From: Sphingomonas insulae
Lineage (GTDB): Bacteria; Pseudomonadota; Alphaproteobacteria; Sphingomonadales; Sphingomonadaceae
Direction of reading: 5' to 3'
Assembly (NCBI RefSeq): GCF_010450875.1
Contig: NZ_CP048422.1
Span: forward strand, 2,887,001 to 2,951,000
DNA: 64,000 nucleotides
Shown: one piece after another, positions 15,716-25,469 of the stretch
Layout: the number at the start of each line of letters is the position of its first letter
How positions within the stretch are numbered: the first letter of the stretch is position 1
Notes under the pieces: generated by a model
Database searches by the model: none
Seen by the model: the letters and a program-made list of their open reading frames with translations, nothing else
What the model was told of the DNA's origin: nothing
Made by a program: the position numbers and the translations under genes

Positions 15716-17185
15716 ATGACATCCTCCCTCTCCCGCTATCGGGCCGAATGGTATGGCGGTGCCGCCGCGGCGCGGCGCGACGTGCTTGCCGGCATGGTCG
15801 GCACCTTTGCGCTGATCCCCGAGGTCATCGCCTTTTCCTTCGTCGCCGGCATCGATCCGCAAGTCGGCCTGTTCGCCTCGTTCGTCATCGGTATCGTCAT
15901 CGCGATCTTCGGCGGGCGGCCGGCGATGATCTCCGGCGCGGCAGGATCGGTGGCGCTGGTCGCCGCGGCGCTGGTCCACAGCCACGGCCTGTCCTATCTG
16001 CTGGGTGCGACGATGCTGGCGGGCGTGTTCCAGATCGTCTTCGGGTTGCTAAGGCTCGACGTGCTGATGCGCTTCGTATCGAAGTCGGTGCGAACAGGCT
16101 TCGTCAACGCATTGGCGATCCTGATCTTTTCCGCGCAGGTGCCGCAGCTGGTCGGTGTCGACTGGCACACCTATGCGATGATCGCGCTGGGCCTCGCGAT
16201 CATCTATCTGGTGCCGCGGCTGACCACCGCCATCCCGTCGCCATTGATCTGCATCGTCGTGCTGACCGCGATCAGCATCGCGTTTCCGATGCCGTTGCGC
16301 ACCGTCGCCGACCTCGGCCGGCTACCGGCGTCGCTACCCCATCTCGCATGGCCGTCGCTGCCGCTGGAATGGCGGACGCTGAGCATCATCGCGCCCTATG
16401 CGCTGGCGATGGCGGCGGTGGGCCTGCTCGAATCGATGATGACGGCAAGGGTGGTCGACGAACTGACCGAGAGCAACAGCGACGGGCCACGTGAATGCAC
16501 CGGGCTGGGCCTCGCCAACGTCGCCGCAGGGATGTTCGGCGGGATCGCGGGGTGCGGCATGATCGGGCAGACCGTCGGCAACGTCCGCTATGGCGGGCGC
16601 GGGCGGCTGTCGACGCTGGTGGCGGGTGTGTTCCTGCTGGTCGTGATGGTGCCGCTGCGTCCGTGGGTGGCGCAGGTGCCGGTCGCGGCGCTGGTCGCGA
16701 TCATGGTGATGGTATCCGCCAGCACCTTCGCCTGGGGATCGCTGCGCGATCTCGGGCGGCACCCCAAGGTATCGGGGCTGGTGATGCTGGCGACCGTCGC
16801 GGTGACGGTGGCAACGCACGACCTGTCGATGGGCGTCGCCGTCGGCGTGCTGATGAGCGGCGTGTTCTTCGCGTTCAAGGTGACGCGGCTGATGCACGTG
16901 GCGGTCGGCTATGACGCGGACAACGACACGCGGACGTACGACGTGTCCGGGCAGGTGTTCTTCGCGAGTGCCGAAATCTTCGCCGACCGATTCGACCTGC
17001 GCGACGAGGCGGCACGGGTGCGGATCGACCTGACCGCGGCGCATCTGTGGGACATCACCGCCGTGGCGGCGCTGGAGGACGTGGTGGCCAAGCTGCGCAG
17101 CCACGGCATCGCGGCGGAGGTGGTGGGCCTGAACGCGGCGAGCAGCGTGCTGGTCGACCGGCATGCGCCGTTGGTGATGGGGTGA
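15716..17185 (+). CDS. SulP family anion transporter with STAS domain
   Basis: A 489-residue SulP (SLC26-like) transporter. About ten to twelve hydrophobic helices span residues 25-395, with family motifs such as GMVGTFALIPEVIAFS, AGSVALVAAAL and GGIAGCGMIGQTVGNVRYGG. A cytoplasmic STAS domain occupies roughly 400-489 (FFASAEIFADRFD, LTAAHLWDITAVAALEDVV). The frame is open upstream through repeat DNA; ATG 15716 begins the conserved sequence (MTSSLSRYRAEWYGG). The substrate (sulfate, bicarbonate or another anion) cannot be told. A structured-looking leader suggests regulation at RNA level. Confidence 0.85.
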   Translation: MTSSLSRYRAEWYGGAAAARRDVLAGMVGTFALIPEVIAFSFVAGIDPQVGLFASFVIGIVIAIFGGRPAMISGAAGSVALVAAALVHSHGLSYLLGATMLAGVFQIVFGLLRLDVLMRFVSKSVRTGFVNALAILIFSAQVPQLVGVDWHTYAMIALGLAIIYLVPRLTTAIPSPLICIVVLTAISIAFPMPLRTVADLGRLPASLPHLAWPSLPLEWRTLSIIAPYALAMAAVGLLESMMTARVVDELTESNSDGPRECTGLGLANVAAGMFGGIAGCGMIGQTVGNVRYGGRGRLSTLVAGVFLLVVMVPLRPWVAQVPVAALVAIMVMVSASTFAWGSLRDLGRHPKVSGLVMLATVAVTVATHDLSMGVAVGVLMSGVFFAFKVTRLMHVAVGYDADNDTRTYDVSGQVFFASAEIFADRFDLRDEAARVRIDLTAAHLWDITAVAALEDVVAKLRSHGIAAEVVGLNAASSVLVDRHAPLVMG

Positions 17186-17191
17186 TGGGGC

Positions 17192-17364
17192 CTAGGTCGG
17201 ATCGACATTCAACAGCGCGACGGCATTTGGACCGGCGAGCTTCCCCGGCGGAGGCCAGGGCCCAATCGGGAAAGCGACCGTGACGGTGGAATGCGCCTCA
17301 TCACCAGCCTGTCCCACCTGGGCCCCGGCCTCCGCCGAGGGGTAGAAGGCTGAATGTCGATACA
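17192..17364. repeat. MITE-like palindromic element, copy A
   Basis: The left end CTAGGTCGGATCGACATTCA (17192-17211) is the exact reverse complement of the right end of copy B (23243-23262). The right end (TGAATGTCGAT at 17351-17361) is decayed. Internally, the GGCGGAGGCCAGGGCCC and GGGCCCCGGCCTCCGCC arms make the whole unit an imperfect long hairpin. It fills much of the 393-base gap between the SulP and sdhA genes. Confidence 0.75.
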
Positions 17365-17385
17365 TTCCAGCCTCAGCCGCGGACT

Positions 17386-17481
17386 CGTCATTCCCGCGCA
17401 GGCGGGAACCCATACGTGCGCACGTTCGCGATGGAGCCGTGAGGTTCGCCAGTCTGGATGCCCGCCTGCGCGGGCATGACG
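17386..17481. repeat. Intergenic palindrome with 21-base arms
   Basis: CGTCATTCCCGCGCAGGCGGG (from 17386) and its reverse complement with one mismatch at 17461-17481 enclose about 54 bases. It is a second repeat family in the SulP-sdhA gap, unrelated to the CTAG-ended element beside it. Confidence 0.75.
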
Positions 17482-17578
17482 GCTTTGGGCGTGCGGCGCC
17501 CATGCTACTGCGCAGCGGCGCCGTCTTTCCGGGCGCGCAGCCCCTCTCCTGCCGAGGCGGGAGAGGGGCGGAACGATC

Positions 17579-19381
17579 TCAATACACCCGCTTCTTCGGC
17601 TTGATGTACTCGACGTCGTCGGTGAGCGTATAGTCGTGGACCGGACGGTAATCGATCGCGGTCGCGCCGCCGACGCCGCCCCAGCCGGTGAAGGTCGTGA
17701 TCGTGTGCTTCATCCAGTTCGCATCGTCGCGATCGGGATGATCCTCGTTGACGTGGGCGCCGCGCGATTCCTTGCGGTTTGCCGCCGAATCGATCGTCAC
17801 CACCGCCTGCGCGACCAGATTGTCGAGCTCCAGCGTCTCGATCAGGTCCGTGTTCCAGATCAGGCTGCGATCGTTGACCTGCACGTCCGCCATCTTCTTG
17901 TAGATGCCGTTCATCAGCGACTGGCCCTCGGTCAGCAGCGCATTGTCGCGGAACACCGCGCAATGCTTCTGCATCGTGCGCTGCATCTCGCCGCGGATCT
18001 CTGCGGTGGGGGTGCCGCCGGCGGCGTTGCGGAACTTGTCTAGACGGGTCAGCGACAGCTCCTCCGACCCCTTGGGCAGCGGATTGTGCGTGCCGTTGGG
18101 CTTGCAGATGTCGGCGATGCGCTTGCCGGTCGCGCGGCCGAACACGACGAGGTCGATCAGCGAGTTGGAGCCGAGGCGGTTGGCGCCGTGCACCGAGACG
18201 CACGCTGCCTCGCCCACCGCGAACAGGCCGGGGACGACCGTGTCGGGGTTGCCATCGACGAGATTGACGACCTCGCCGTGGAAGTTGGTCGGGATGCCGC
18301 CCATGTTGTAATGGACGGTCGGCGTCACCGGCAGCGGCTGGCGCGTCAGGTCGACGCCGGCGAAGATCTTGCCCGTCTCGGTGATGCCCGGCAGCCGCTC
18401 GTGCAGCACCTTGGGATCGATATGGTCGAGGTGCAGGAAGATGTGGTCGCCGTTCTTGCCGACGCCGCGTCCTTCGCGCATCTCCATCGCCATCGACCGC
18501 GACACGACGTCGCGGCTGGCAAGGTCCTTCGCCGACGGGGCGTAGCGCTCCATGAAGCGCTCGCCCTCGGAATTGGTCAGATAGCCGCCCTCGCCGCGCG
18601 CACCCTCGGTGATGAGCACGCCCGCACCGTAGATGCCGGTCGGGTGGAACTGGACGAATTCCATGTCCTGCAGCGGCAGGCCAGCGCGCAGCACCATGCC
18701 GCCGCCGTCACCGGTGCAGGTGTGCGCCGAGGTCGCGGAGAAATAGCAGCGGCCGTAGCCGCCGGTCGCCAGCACGGTATTGTGGCTGCGGAAGCGATGA
18801 ATCGAGCCATCCTCCATGCACAGCGCCACGACGCCGCGGCACTGGCCGTTCTCCATGATGAGATCGAGTGCGAAATATTCGACATAGAAGTCGGCGTCGT
18901 AGCGCAGGCTCTGCTGGTACAAGGTGTGCAGCATCGCATGACCGGTACGGTCGGCGGCGGCGCAGGTGCGCTGCGCGGGCGGGCCTTCGCCCATGTTCTG
19001 CATCATGCCGCCGAACGGGCGCTGGTAGATGCGCCCTTCGTCCGTGCGGCTGAACGGCATGCCGGCATGTTCCAGCTCGTACACCGCGGCCGGCGCCTCG
19101 CGGACCATGTACTCGATCGCGTCCTGGTCGCCGAGCCAGTCGGAGCCCTTGACGGTGTCGAACATGTGCCAGGTCCAATGGTCCGGACCCATGTTGCCGA
19201 GCGATGCGGCGATGCCGCCCTGCGCCGCGACGGTGTGGCTGCGGGTCGGGAACACCTTGGTGATGCAGGCGGTCTTCAGGCCGTTCTGCGCGCATTCCAT
19301 GACGGCGCGCAGGCCCGAGCCGCCGGCGCCGACGACGACGGCGTCATAGGTGTGATCGATGATCTTGTAAGCGTCCGACAT
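17579..19381 (-). CDS. sdhA: Succinate dehydrogenase flavoprotein subunit SdhA
   Basis: A 600-residue subunit carrying covalent FAD and the succinate site. The dinucleotide motif [12 protein letters not shown] lies near residues 16-27 and the FAD-linked His49 in [11 protein letters not shown]. Further family sequence includes [28 protein letters not shown] and the C-terminal domain ending KPKKRVY. It starts one base into the end of sdhD. No sdhB (iron-sulfur subunit) follows; the next 393 bases are repeats and then an opposing SulP gene. Confidence 0.96.
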   Translation of the reverse strand: MSDAYKIIDHTYDAVVVGAGGSGLRAVMECAQNGLKTACITKVFPTRSHTVAAQGGIAASLGNMGPDHWTWHMFDTVKGSDWLGDQDAIEYMVREAPAAVYELEHAGMPFSRTDEGRIYQRPFGGMMQNMGEGPPAQRTCAAADRTGHAMLHTLYQQSLRYDADFYVEYFALDLIMENGQCRGVVALCMEDGSIHRFRSHNTVLATGGYGRCYFSATSAHTCTGDGGGMVLRAGLPLQDMEFVQFHPTGIYGAGVLITEGARGEGGYLTNSEGERFMERYAPSAKDLASRDVVSRSMAMEMREGRGVGKNGDHIFLHLDHIDPKVLHERLPGITETGKIFAGVDLTRQPLPVTPTVHYNMGGIPTNFHGEVVNLVDGNPDTVVPGLFAVGEAACVSVHGANRLGSNSLIDLVVFGRATGKRIADICKPNGTHNPLPKGSEELSLTRLDKFRNAAGGTPTAEIRGEMQRTMQKHCAVFRDNALLTEGQSLMNGIYKKMADVQVNDRSLIWNTDLIETLELDNLVAQAVVTIDSAANRKESRGAHVNEDHPDRDDANWMKHTITTFTGWGGVGGATAIDYRPVHDYTLTDDVEYIKPKKRVY

Positions 19382-19764
19382 TATGCGGCGGCTCCGAAGG
19401 CGACCTTGAGGATCGCGAAGATGGCGGTCGCGGCGGTGGCGACGGTGAAGAAGTTGAGCAGCAGCATGTAGGCGACCCGCTTTTCGCCATGCTGGTAATC
19501 CTCGATCACCACCTGCAGCCCGAGGCGGAAGTGATAGAAGACCGAGACGATCAGCAGGATCATCGGCACCGCCGCCCAGCTGTTCTGCAGCCAGCTGTGG
19601 ACGCTGCCATAGTCATAGCCCGGCATGCGCAGGATCGCGAAGACGAACCAGAGCGTCAGGAACAGGTTGGAGCCGGCGGTGACGCGCTGGCGCCACCAAT
19701 GATGCGCGCCCTCCTTGGCGCTGCCGAGGCCGCGGACGCGGCCGATGCTGGTGCCCGATCCCAT
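19381..19764 (-). CDS. sdhD: Succinate dehydrogenase membrane anchor SdhD
   Basis: A 127-residue anchor with three transmembrane helices. [15 protein letters not shown] (near residue 73-87) is the family motif carrying the heme and quinone-site residues. The frame is open upstream, but ATG 19764 ([19 protein letters not shown]) gives the normal length and lies at the sdhC stop. The end overlaps the sdhA start by one base. Confidence 0.92.
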   Translation of the reverse strand: MGSGTSIGRVRGLGSAKEGAHHWWRQRVTAGSNLFLTLWFVFAILRMPGYDYGSVHSWLQNSWAAVPMILLIVSVFYHFRLGLQVVIEDYQHGEKRVAYMLLLNFFTVATAATAIFAILKVAFGAAA

Positions 19765-20192
19765 TACTTCATCCCCAGGTAGAGCCAGAACGCCGCGGTC
19801 AGCACGAAGCCGCCGGCGATCACGATCAGGCTGAACATCTTGTTGCGCTTCAATTCGAATGCCGCGCCTGCGTCCATGACGAGGTGGCGGACGCCGTTCA
19901 GCATGTGCGTGAAGAATGCATAGGTGATGCCGAGGCCGACGATCCAGCCGATCACGTTGAGATTGCCGGCAGAGGTGGTGAACACGTTCAGGAAGGTCGC
20001 ATATGCCTCTGCCCCCGCGGCGATCGCGGCGAGCCACCAGACCAGCAGGACGGTGCCGACGGTCGCCATGCCCGAACCGGTCGCGCGGTGGAGGATGGAG
20101 ACCAGCATGTGCGGCCCCCAGCTGTAGTGGAGCTTCAGGAAGCCCGAAAAGAGATGCGGGCTGCGCGGACGCGCCGGGTTACGGGATGCCAT
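19764..20192 (-). CDS. sdhC: Succinate dehydrogenase cytochrome b556 subunit SdhC
   Basis: A 142-residue anchor with three helices. The quinone-site motif SILHRATGSGM and the heme-ligand region FTHMLNGVRHLVMD are present. ATG 20192 (MASRNPARPRSPHL) is chosen over the open frame upstream because a GAGGA Shine-Dalgarno precedes it. It is first in sdhCDA, behind a candidate promoter at 20225-20252. Confidence 0.93.
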   Translation of the reverse strand: MASRNPARPRSPHLFSGFLKLHYSWGPHMLVSILHRATGSGMATVGTVLLVWWLAAIAAGAEAYATFLNVFTTSAGNLNVIGWIVGLGITYAFFTHMLNGVRHLVMDAGAAFELKRNKMFSLIVIAGGFVLTAAFWLYLGMK

Positions 20193-20224
20193 GAACGGTC
20201 CTCGGGCAAGATCGAATGCATTGC

Positions 20225-20252
20225 CTATTAGGCCGACCGTGCTGCGATGCAA
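20225..20252 (-). promoter_or_regulatory. Candidate sigma-70-type promoter of sdhCDA
   Basis: On the minus strand TTGCAT (20252-20247) and TAATAG (20230-20225) are separated by 16 bases, close to the -35/-10 consensus. They lie 33 bases before the sdhC start. The match was found by eye and may be chance. Confidence 0.4.
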
Positions 20253-20339
20253 CCCGTGGCATCCGCTTCTAACCCCCCATTAACCAGTGACGGTTACCAC
20301 CACGCAGACGCTTACGCCTGTTGACCGCCGGAGACGCAC

Positions 20340-21701
20340 TTGTCCGATATCGTCCTGCCCACGCCGACCAGCATCGCGGCCGCCGTGGACCTCAAGAGCC
20401 GCATCGCCGCGTTCGACGGCGGCGAGAACACGCTGCTCGCGCAGGCGGCCGATCTGTGGGCGATCATCGAACCCGATGCGCCCGAGATCGTCGAGGCCTA
20501 TTGGGCGCACTGGCGCCGGGCCAATCCGGGCGCGGCCGAATGGACGCCGTTGGAGAACGAGCGGCGGATCGGCGCCGGCATCACCTATCTGCGCAACCGC
20601 TGCTGCCATCTGGACGGGCGGGCGTGGGTGGAATCGCTCGAACGATCGGTGTCCGCCGCTTATGCCGCCGGCGTATCGACCATGGAGGTGCTGGCGATGT
20701 CCTGCGCCAGCGACCGCGCCGCGCTGAAGGCGCTGATGGCGCGCGTGCCGGCCGACGATCCGCGCCACGCCGGGCTGGTCGATGCGCTGATGCGATTGTT
20801 CGGCATGGAAACCGAACTGACCGTCGAACTGTTCGCCGGCTTCGTCGATCACAATGCGCGCATCGACCGCGAACGCCTGGCGACCGAATTTCGTGAACGC
20901 ATCGCGACCGCGGTGGAGACCGCGACCGACGAGGGCCATGCCCTGCGAGGCCAGGCGGAGCGCAGTTCGGGTTCGGCACGCGGCATGCTGGGCAAGGCGA
21001 GCGAGGTCGCCGCCGCCGCCGAGCAATCCGCAGTCGCCATGCGCGAAGCGGCACAGACCGCCGCCGGCCTGATCCGCGCGATCGAGGATGCCCGCACCGA
21101 GGTGGAGGCCGCCGCCGAGATCGCCAGCCGCGCCAGCGTGCAGGCGACCAATGCGGTCGGCATGTCCGAAACCCTGTCCGATCACGCCAAGTCGATCGAA
21201 TCGATCCTGGGCCTGATCCGCGACATCGCCGGGCAGACCAACCTGCTCGCCCTCAACGCCACGATCGAGGCGGCGCGCGCGGGCGATGCCGGCCGCGGTT
21301 TCGCCGTGGTGGCGCAGGAGGTGAAGAGCCTCGCCAACCAGACCGCGCGTGCGACCGACGACATCGCCGCCAAGATCGCCTCCATCCAGTCGGCCACGCG
21401 GTCGACCGTCGACACCAACGCCAGCATCAAGACGACGGTGACCGAGGTGCAGGAAAGCGCCGACCGCATCCGTTATGCGATGGAGGCACAGGCGCAGACG
21501 GTCACCGCGATCACGGCCGCGGTCGACGAGACCGCGCTCGCCGCCGATTCGATGTCGAGCACCATCGCCGCGATCCGCGAGGATACCGAGACGGTGGCGG
21601 CCGAGATCGACAGCGTCGGCCGCGGCTTCGACCGGCTGGACGGACGGTTGAACACCCTCAAGAACAGCGCCGGCGAATTCGTCGCAAAGGTTGCTGCGTG
21701 A
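20340..21701 (+). CDS. Soluble methyl-accepting chemotaxis-type receptor, paralog 1
   Basis: A 453-residue chemoreceptor without any transmembrane segment, so it is cytoplasmic. The first 185 residues form an all-helical sensor domain of uncertain family. The overall plan resembles globin-coupled sensors, but I cannot identify a heme ligand with confidence. The rest is the coiled-coil MCP signalling domain with the hairpin tip [21 protein letters not shown]. The start is TTG at 20340, supported by GGAGA eight bases upstream. A second receptor with a nearly identical signalling domain follows. No che genes are in the window. Confidence 0.85.
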   Translation: MSDIVLPTPTSIAAAVDLKSRIAAFDGGENTLLAQAADLWAIIEPDAPEIVEAYWAHWRRANPGAAEWTPLENERRIGAGITYLRNRCCHLDGRAWVESLERSVSAAYAAGVSTMEVLAMSCASDRAALKALMARVPADDPRHAGLVDALMRLFGMETELTVELFAGFVDHNARIDRERLATEFRERIATAVETATDEGHALRGQAERSSGSARGMLGKASEVAAAAEQSAVAMREAAQTAAGLIRAIEDARTEVEAAAEIASRASVQATNAVGMSETLSDHAKSIESILGLIRDIAGQTNLLALNATIEAARAGDAGRGFAVVAQEVKSLANQTARATDDIAAKIASIQSATRSTVDTNASIKTTVTEVQESADRIRYAMEAQAQTVTAITAAVDETALAADSMSSTIAAIREDTETVAAEIDSVGRGFDRLDGRLNTLKNSAGEFVAKVAA

Positions 21702-21720
21702 GGACCTGGAGGATGACCGC

Positions 21721-23085
21721 ATGGCCGACGCGACGCTGTTGCACGCGATGACGCCCGCCCGGCGCTCGATCGTCGAGCACCTGGGGGATTACGACTGGGA
21801 CAGGCTGATCGCCGATGCCTGTCGGGATATCGGCTCGCTGCTCGGGGAGGATGACTATCGCGAGATCGCGGCGCGGTTCTGGCAGCATTATCTGGCACTG
21901 CCCGGCGCGCGGCATATCCGCCACCTGTTCGACACCGAACGGCTGCAGCGCCGCGTGCGCGACAGTGCCCGCTACGCCTTCCTCAAATACAATGCGCCGT
22001 TCGACGAGGCATGGGTCAGCGTGGCGATCGTGCATGCCGAACAGTCGACCCGTTCGGGCGTGTCGGTGCAGAGCCTGCAGGCGGCGCTGGCGCAGTCGCA
22101 CAGCTTCACCGTCGCGACGCTGGAACAGCGCTGTGCCGGCGACACCCGCAGGCTGATGCGCCTGTGCGATGCCGTCCAGCGCATCGCACTGGTCGAATCG
22201 GATCTGATGACCGGACACCTCGCGACCTTGCAGGCGAACGCCGCGCAGCAGGAACGCGCGGCGCGATCGGCAGCGTTCCGGGAAAGCATCGCAGCATCGA
22301 TCGAAGGGGCTGCGACGGTGGGCGCGCGCATCCGCGTGCAGGCCAACATCGCCTCCGCCTCGACGCGGGACGTGCTGGGCAAGGCGAGCGAGGTCGCCGC
22401 CGCTGCCGAGCAATCCGCGGTCGCGATGCGCGAAGCGGCACAGACCGCCGCCGGCCTGATCCGCGCGATCGAGGATGCCCGCACCGAGGTCGATTCAGCC
22501 GCCACCATCGCATCGCGTGCCAGGGACCATGCCGGCGATGCCGTGCGGGCGAGCGAATTGCTCAGCGACCATGCGCAATCGATCGAATCGATCCTGGGCC
22601 TGATCCGCGCGATCGCCGGGCAGACCAACCTGCTCGCCCTCAACGCCACGATCGAGGCGGCGCGCGCAGGCGATGCCGGCCGCGGGTTCGCCGTGGTGGC
22701 GCAGGAGGTGAAGAGCCTCGCCAACCAGACCGCGCGTGCGACCGACGACATCGCCGCCAAGATCGCCGCGATCCAGCATGCGACCCGCACCACCGTGGCG
22801 ACCAACGCCAGCATCAAGGATACCGTTGCCGAGGTGCAGGTGTCCGCCGACCGCATCCGCTTTGCGATGGAGGCACAGGCGCATACCGTGACCGCCATCA
22901 CCGCCGCGGTCGACGAGACCGCGCTGGCGGCGGATTCGATGTCCCACACGATCGACGCGATCCGCGCCGACACGCAGGCCGTCGCGGGCGAGATCGACAG
23001 CCTTGGCGCCGACGTCGCCGATGTCGGCGACCGCCTGGGGCAATTGCGCGCATCGGCGGACAGCTTTTCGGCGAGCGTCGGCTAG
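21721..23085 (+). CDS. Soluble methyl-accepting chemotaxis-type receptor, paralog 2
   Basis: A 454-residue cytoplasmic receptor, paralog of the 20340 gene. The N-terminal helical domain (about 1-190) is only distantly similar to paralog 1. The signalling domain is nearly identical at protein level and largely so at DNA level (for example around 22381-22490 versus 21001-21110). ATG 21721 is preceded by GGAGGATG, better than the TTG at 21691. The stop codon TAG (23083-23085) lies within the CTAG end of a repeat element, so the element may have trimmed or replaced the original C-terminus. Confidence 0.85.
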   Translation: MADATLLHAMTPARRSIVEHLGDYDWDRLIADACRDIGSLLGEDDYREIAARFWQHYLALPGARHIRHLFDTERLQRRVRDSARYAFLKYNAPFDEAWVSVAIVHAEQSTRSGVSVQSLQAALAQSHSFTVATLEQRCAGDTRRLMRLCDAVQRIALVESDLMTGHLATLQANAAQQERAARSAAFRESIAASIEGAATVGARIRVQANIASASTRDVLGKASEVAAAAEQSAVAMREAAQTAAGLIRAIEDARTEVDSAATIASRARDHAGDAVRASELLSDHAQSIESILGLIRAIAGQTNLLALNATIEAARAGDAGRGFAVVAQEVKSLANQTARATDDIAAKIAAIQHATRTTVATNASIKDTVAEVQVSADRIRFAMEAQAHTVTAITAAVDETALAADSMSHTIDAIRADTQAVAGEIDSLGADVADVGDRLGQLRASADSFSASVG

Positions 23086-23262
23086 GCCCGATCGACAGTC
23101 AAAAGGCGCGACGGCATTTGGACCAGCTTGCTTCCCCGGCGAAGGGCGGGGCCCGGTTGGGAAAGCCGCTGTGACGCTGGTATGCGCCTGATTATTTGAC
23201 TGGCCCAACTGAGCCCCGCCCTTCGCCGGGGAGGTAGCAGGCTGAATGTCGATCCGACCTAG
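23082..23262. repeat. MITE-like palindromic element, copy B
   Basis: The left end is CTAGGCCCGATCGACAGTCA (23082-23101), the right end TGAATGTCGATCCGACCTAG (23243-23262). CTAG stands at both extremities. Internal arms CCCCGGCGAAGGGCGGGGC and GCCCCGCCCTTCGCCGGGG make it an almost complete hairpin. It supplies the stop codon of the upstream receptor gene. Confidence 0.8.
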
Positions 23263-23266
23263 CCAA

Positions 23267-23380
23267 CACGCAGGCCGTCGCGGGCGAGATCGACAGCCTT
23301 GGCGCCGACGTCGCCGATGTCGGCGATCGGTTGAGGCAATTGCGCGCATCGGCGGACAGCTTTTCGGCGAGCGTCGGCTA
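23267..23380 (+). pseudogene. Duplicated 3' tail of receptor paralog 2
   Basis: These bases repeat the last 115 bases of the 21721 gene, including its end (CGGCGAGCGTCGGCTA). They have no start codon or upstream domain of their own. They are a remnant of the tandem duplication and are not expected to make protein. Confidence 0.85.
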
Positions 23381-23557
23381 AGGCCCGATCGACATTCAAC
23401 CGCGAGACGGCATTTGGACCAGCTTGCTTTTCCGGCGAAGGCCGGGGTCCAGTTGGAAAAGAAGTGTGACGCTGGAATGCGCCTCATCACCAGCCTGCCA
23501 CAACCGGGCCCCGGTCTCCGTCGGCGAGGTAGAAGGCTGCATGTCGATCCGCGCTAG
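23378..23557. repeat. MITE-like palindromic element, copy C
   Basis: The left end begins CTAAGGCCCGATCGACATTC at 23378; the right end is ATGTCGATCCGCGCTAG, finishing at 23557. It arose together with copy B by tandem duplication but has since diverged inside, where its middle part is closer to copy A. Confidence 0.75.
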
Positions 23558-23728
23558 AATGCTCACCGCCAGGTCACGGCCGGCCGCCGGCCCGGTCGGT
23601 CGGTCGCGTCCTGGTGTCGGTCCGGTGCGGGGTTAATGACTCCGCGGCGATGCCGGGTGGTGGAGGGCGACCGCAAGGCCGTACCGGCGCGGTTGTCGCG
23701 CCCCCGCCCCGGCCCTAAAGCCACGGCC

Positions 23729-24439
23729 ATGTCCATTCTCCTCACCGGATCGAGCCGCGGCATCGGCGCGGCGATCTTCGATGCGCTCACCACCGCCGGC
23801 GCACCCGTCATCGGCCACGGCACCCGCAGCGGCATCGCCGCCGATTTCGCCGACCCCGCCGCCCCGCAGGCGCTGTGGGACGCCGCGCTCGACCAGGCCG
23901 GCGGCACGATCGACGTGCTCGTCAACAATGCCGGCGTGTTCGAGGCCAATCGGCTTGACTGCCGCCACGACGATTGGGTCGCCGGGTGGGAACGGACGCT
24001 GCGGATCAACCTGACCGCCTCCGCCGAACTCTGCCGCCTCGCCGTCCGCCACTGGCAGGACCGCCGCGCCGACGGATGGACGGGGGCTGGCCGGATCGTC
24101 AACATCGCCAGCCGCGCCGCCTATCGCGGCGACAGCCCGGCGCATTGGCATTACGCCGCCGCCAAGGCGGGCATGGTGGCGATGACCAAGACGATCGCCC
24201 GCGGTTATGCGAGAGAGAATATTCTCGCCTTCGCCATCTGTCCGGGCTTCACGATGACCGGCATGGCCGACGATTATCTCGCCAGCCGCGGCGGCGACGC
24301 GCTGCTCGCCGACATTCCGCTCGGCAAGGTCGCCGACCCGGCGGAAGTCGCCGCGATCGCCAAGTTCTGTGCGCTCGACGCGCCCGCATCGATGACCGGC
24401 GCGGTGCTGGACGTCAACGGAGCCAGCTATGTCCGCTGA
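23729..24439 (+). CDS. SDR-family oxidoreductase
   Basis: A 236-residue classical short-chain dehydrogenase. The cofactor motif LTGSSRGIG lies at residues 5-13, NNAG near 71, the catalytic Ser in NIASRAAYRG and Tyr/Lys in YAAAKAG. The C-terminus GAVLDVNGASYVR is typical of FabG-like enzymes. ATG 23729 is the first start consistent with the Rossmann fold. It overlaps prmA by 11 bases. The substrate is unknown. Confidence 0.87.
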   Translation: MSILLTGSSRGIGAAIFDALTTAGAPVIGHGTRSGIAADFADPAAPQALWDAALDQAGGTIDVLVNNAGVFEANRLDCRHDDWVAGWERTLRINLTASAELCRLAVRHWQDRRADGWTGAGRIVNIASRAAYRGDSPAHWHYAAAKAGMVAMTKTIARGYARENILAFAICPGFTMTGMADDYLASRGGDALLADIPLGKVADPAEVAAIAKFCALDAPASMTGAVLDVNGASYVR

Positions 24440-25418
24440 CCGGAGCGCCGCTGACCTGTCAGCCGGGGCACTAGGAACCGCGGAATCGTGGAAGGTCACC
24501 CTGCCCTGCACCCGCGCCGAGGCGGAGGCGATCGACAGCGCATCCGACCTGACGATCGATGCCGTGCTGATAACCAGCGAAGAGGTCGAGGACGACGTCG
24601 AACGCTGGCGGCTCGATGCCTATATGGAGCATGAGCCCGACGCGGCGATGCTGGCGCAGTTGCACGCGCTGGCGCCGAGTGCATCGGCGAACGACCCCGT
24701 CGTCGTCCGCCTGGGCGACGAGGACTGGATCACGATGAGCCAGTCCGGCCTGGAACCGATCCGCGAGGGCCGGTTCGTCGTCCACACCGGCGCGCATGCC
24801 GTCGACGTTCCGAGCGGCGGGCGTGCCTTCCTGATCGAGGCCGGGCAGGCGTTCGGCACCGGCCACCACGGCACGACCAGCGGCTGCCTGGCGATGCTCG
24901 ACGGGCTGGCGGTGGCGGGCAAGGATTTCGCCAAGGTCATCGACGTCGGCACCGGCACCGGCCTGCTCGCCTTCGCCGCGGTCGATCTGTGGCCGGACGC
25001 GCGGGTGGTCGCCACCGACATCGATCCCGTCGCGGTCGAGGTGACGCGGGAGAATGCCGCGCTCAACGCCGTCGAGGGGGTCGACCTGTTCGTCGCCGAC
25101 GGCGCGCGTCATGCCGATATCGATGCGCAGGCGCCGTTCGACCTCGTCATCGCCAACATCCTTGCGGGCCCGCTGGTGTCGATGGCGCCCGAACTCGCGG
25201 CGATCGCCGACGTCGGCGCGACGATCGTTCTCGCCGGCCTGCTGGAAACGCAGCGCGAGACGGTGGTCGCCGCCTATGCCGCCTGCGGGTGCACGCTGGA
25301 GGCGATCGACCGTCGCGGCGACTGGACCGTCCTGCGCCTCACCGCCGGCGCGACGCGCTACGTTCCGACCGCACCGTTCGATCCCAACGGCCGCGACGGC
25401 TGGGCGCTGGACCTGTAG
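24429..25418 (+). CDS. prmA: Ribosomal protein L11 methyltransferase PrmA
   Basis: A 329-residue methyltransferase for ribosomal protein L11. The N-terminal ferredoxin-like substrate domain spans about 20-125. The SAM-binding domain follows, with VIDVGTGTGLLAFAAVD, the acidic residue in VVATDIDPVAVE and the active-site sequence IANILAGPL. GQAFGTGHHGTTSGCL is a PrmA hallmark. The first 18 residues are extra relative to short homologs. It is translationally coupled to the SDR gene. Confidence 0.93.
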   Translation: MSADRSAADLSAGALGTAESWKVTLPCTRAEAEAIDSASDLTIDAVLITSEEVEDDVERWRLDAYMEHEPDAAMLAQLHALAPSASANDPVVVRLGDEDWITMSQSGLEPIREGRFVVHTGAHAVDVPSGGRAFLIEAGQAFGTGHHGTTSGCLAMLDGLAVAGKDFAKVIDVGTGTGLLAFAAVDLWPDARVVATDIDPVAVEVTRENAALNAVEGVDLFVADGARHADIDAQAPFDLVIANILAGPLVSMAPELAAIADVGATIVLAGLLETQRETVVAAYAACGCTLEAIDRRGDWTVLRLTAGATRYVPTAPFDPNGRDGWALDL

Positions 25419-25469
25419 CCGGCGATCGGGCGCGCGGTGCGCGTCGCGTCCCGGACGGATCGATGACGA

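Larger units (their letters stand above)
22971..23562. repeat. 296-base tandem duplication (receptor tail plus element)
   Basis: Unit 1 (22971-23266) contains the last 115 bases of paralog 2 and element copy B. Unit 2 (23267-23562) repeats both with scattered mismatches. The sequence starting CACGCAGGCCGTCGCGGGCG occurs at 22971 and again at 23267. This accounts for most of the 643-base gap before the next gene; the remaining 166 bases show nothing recognisable. Confidence 0.85.
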
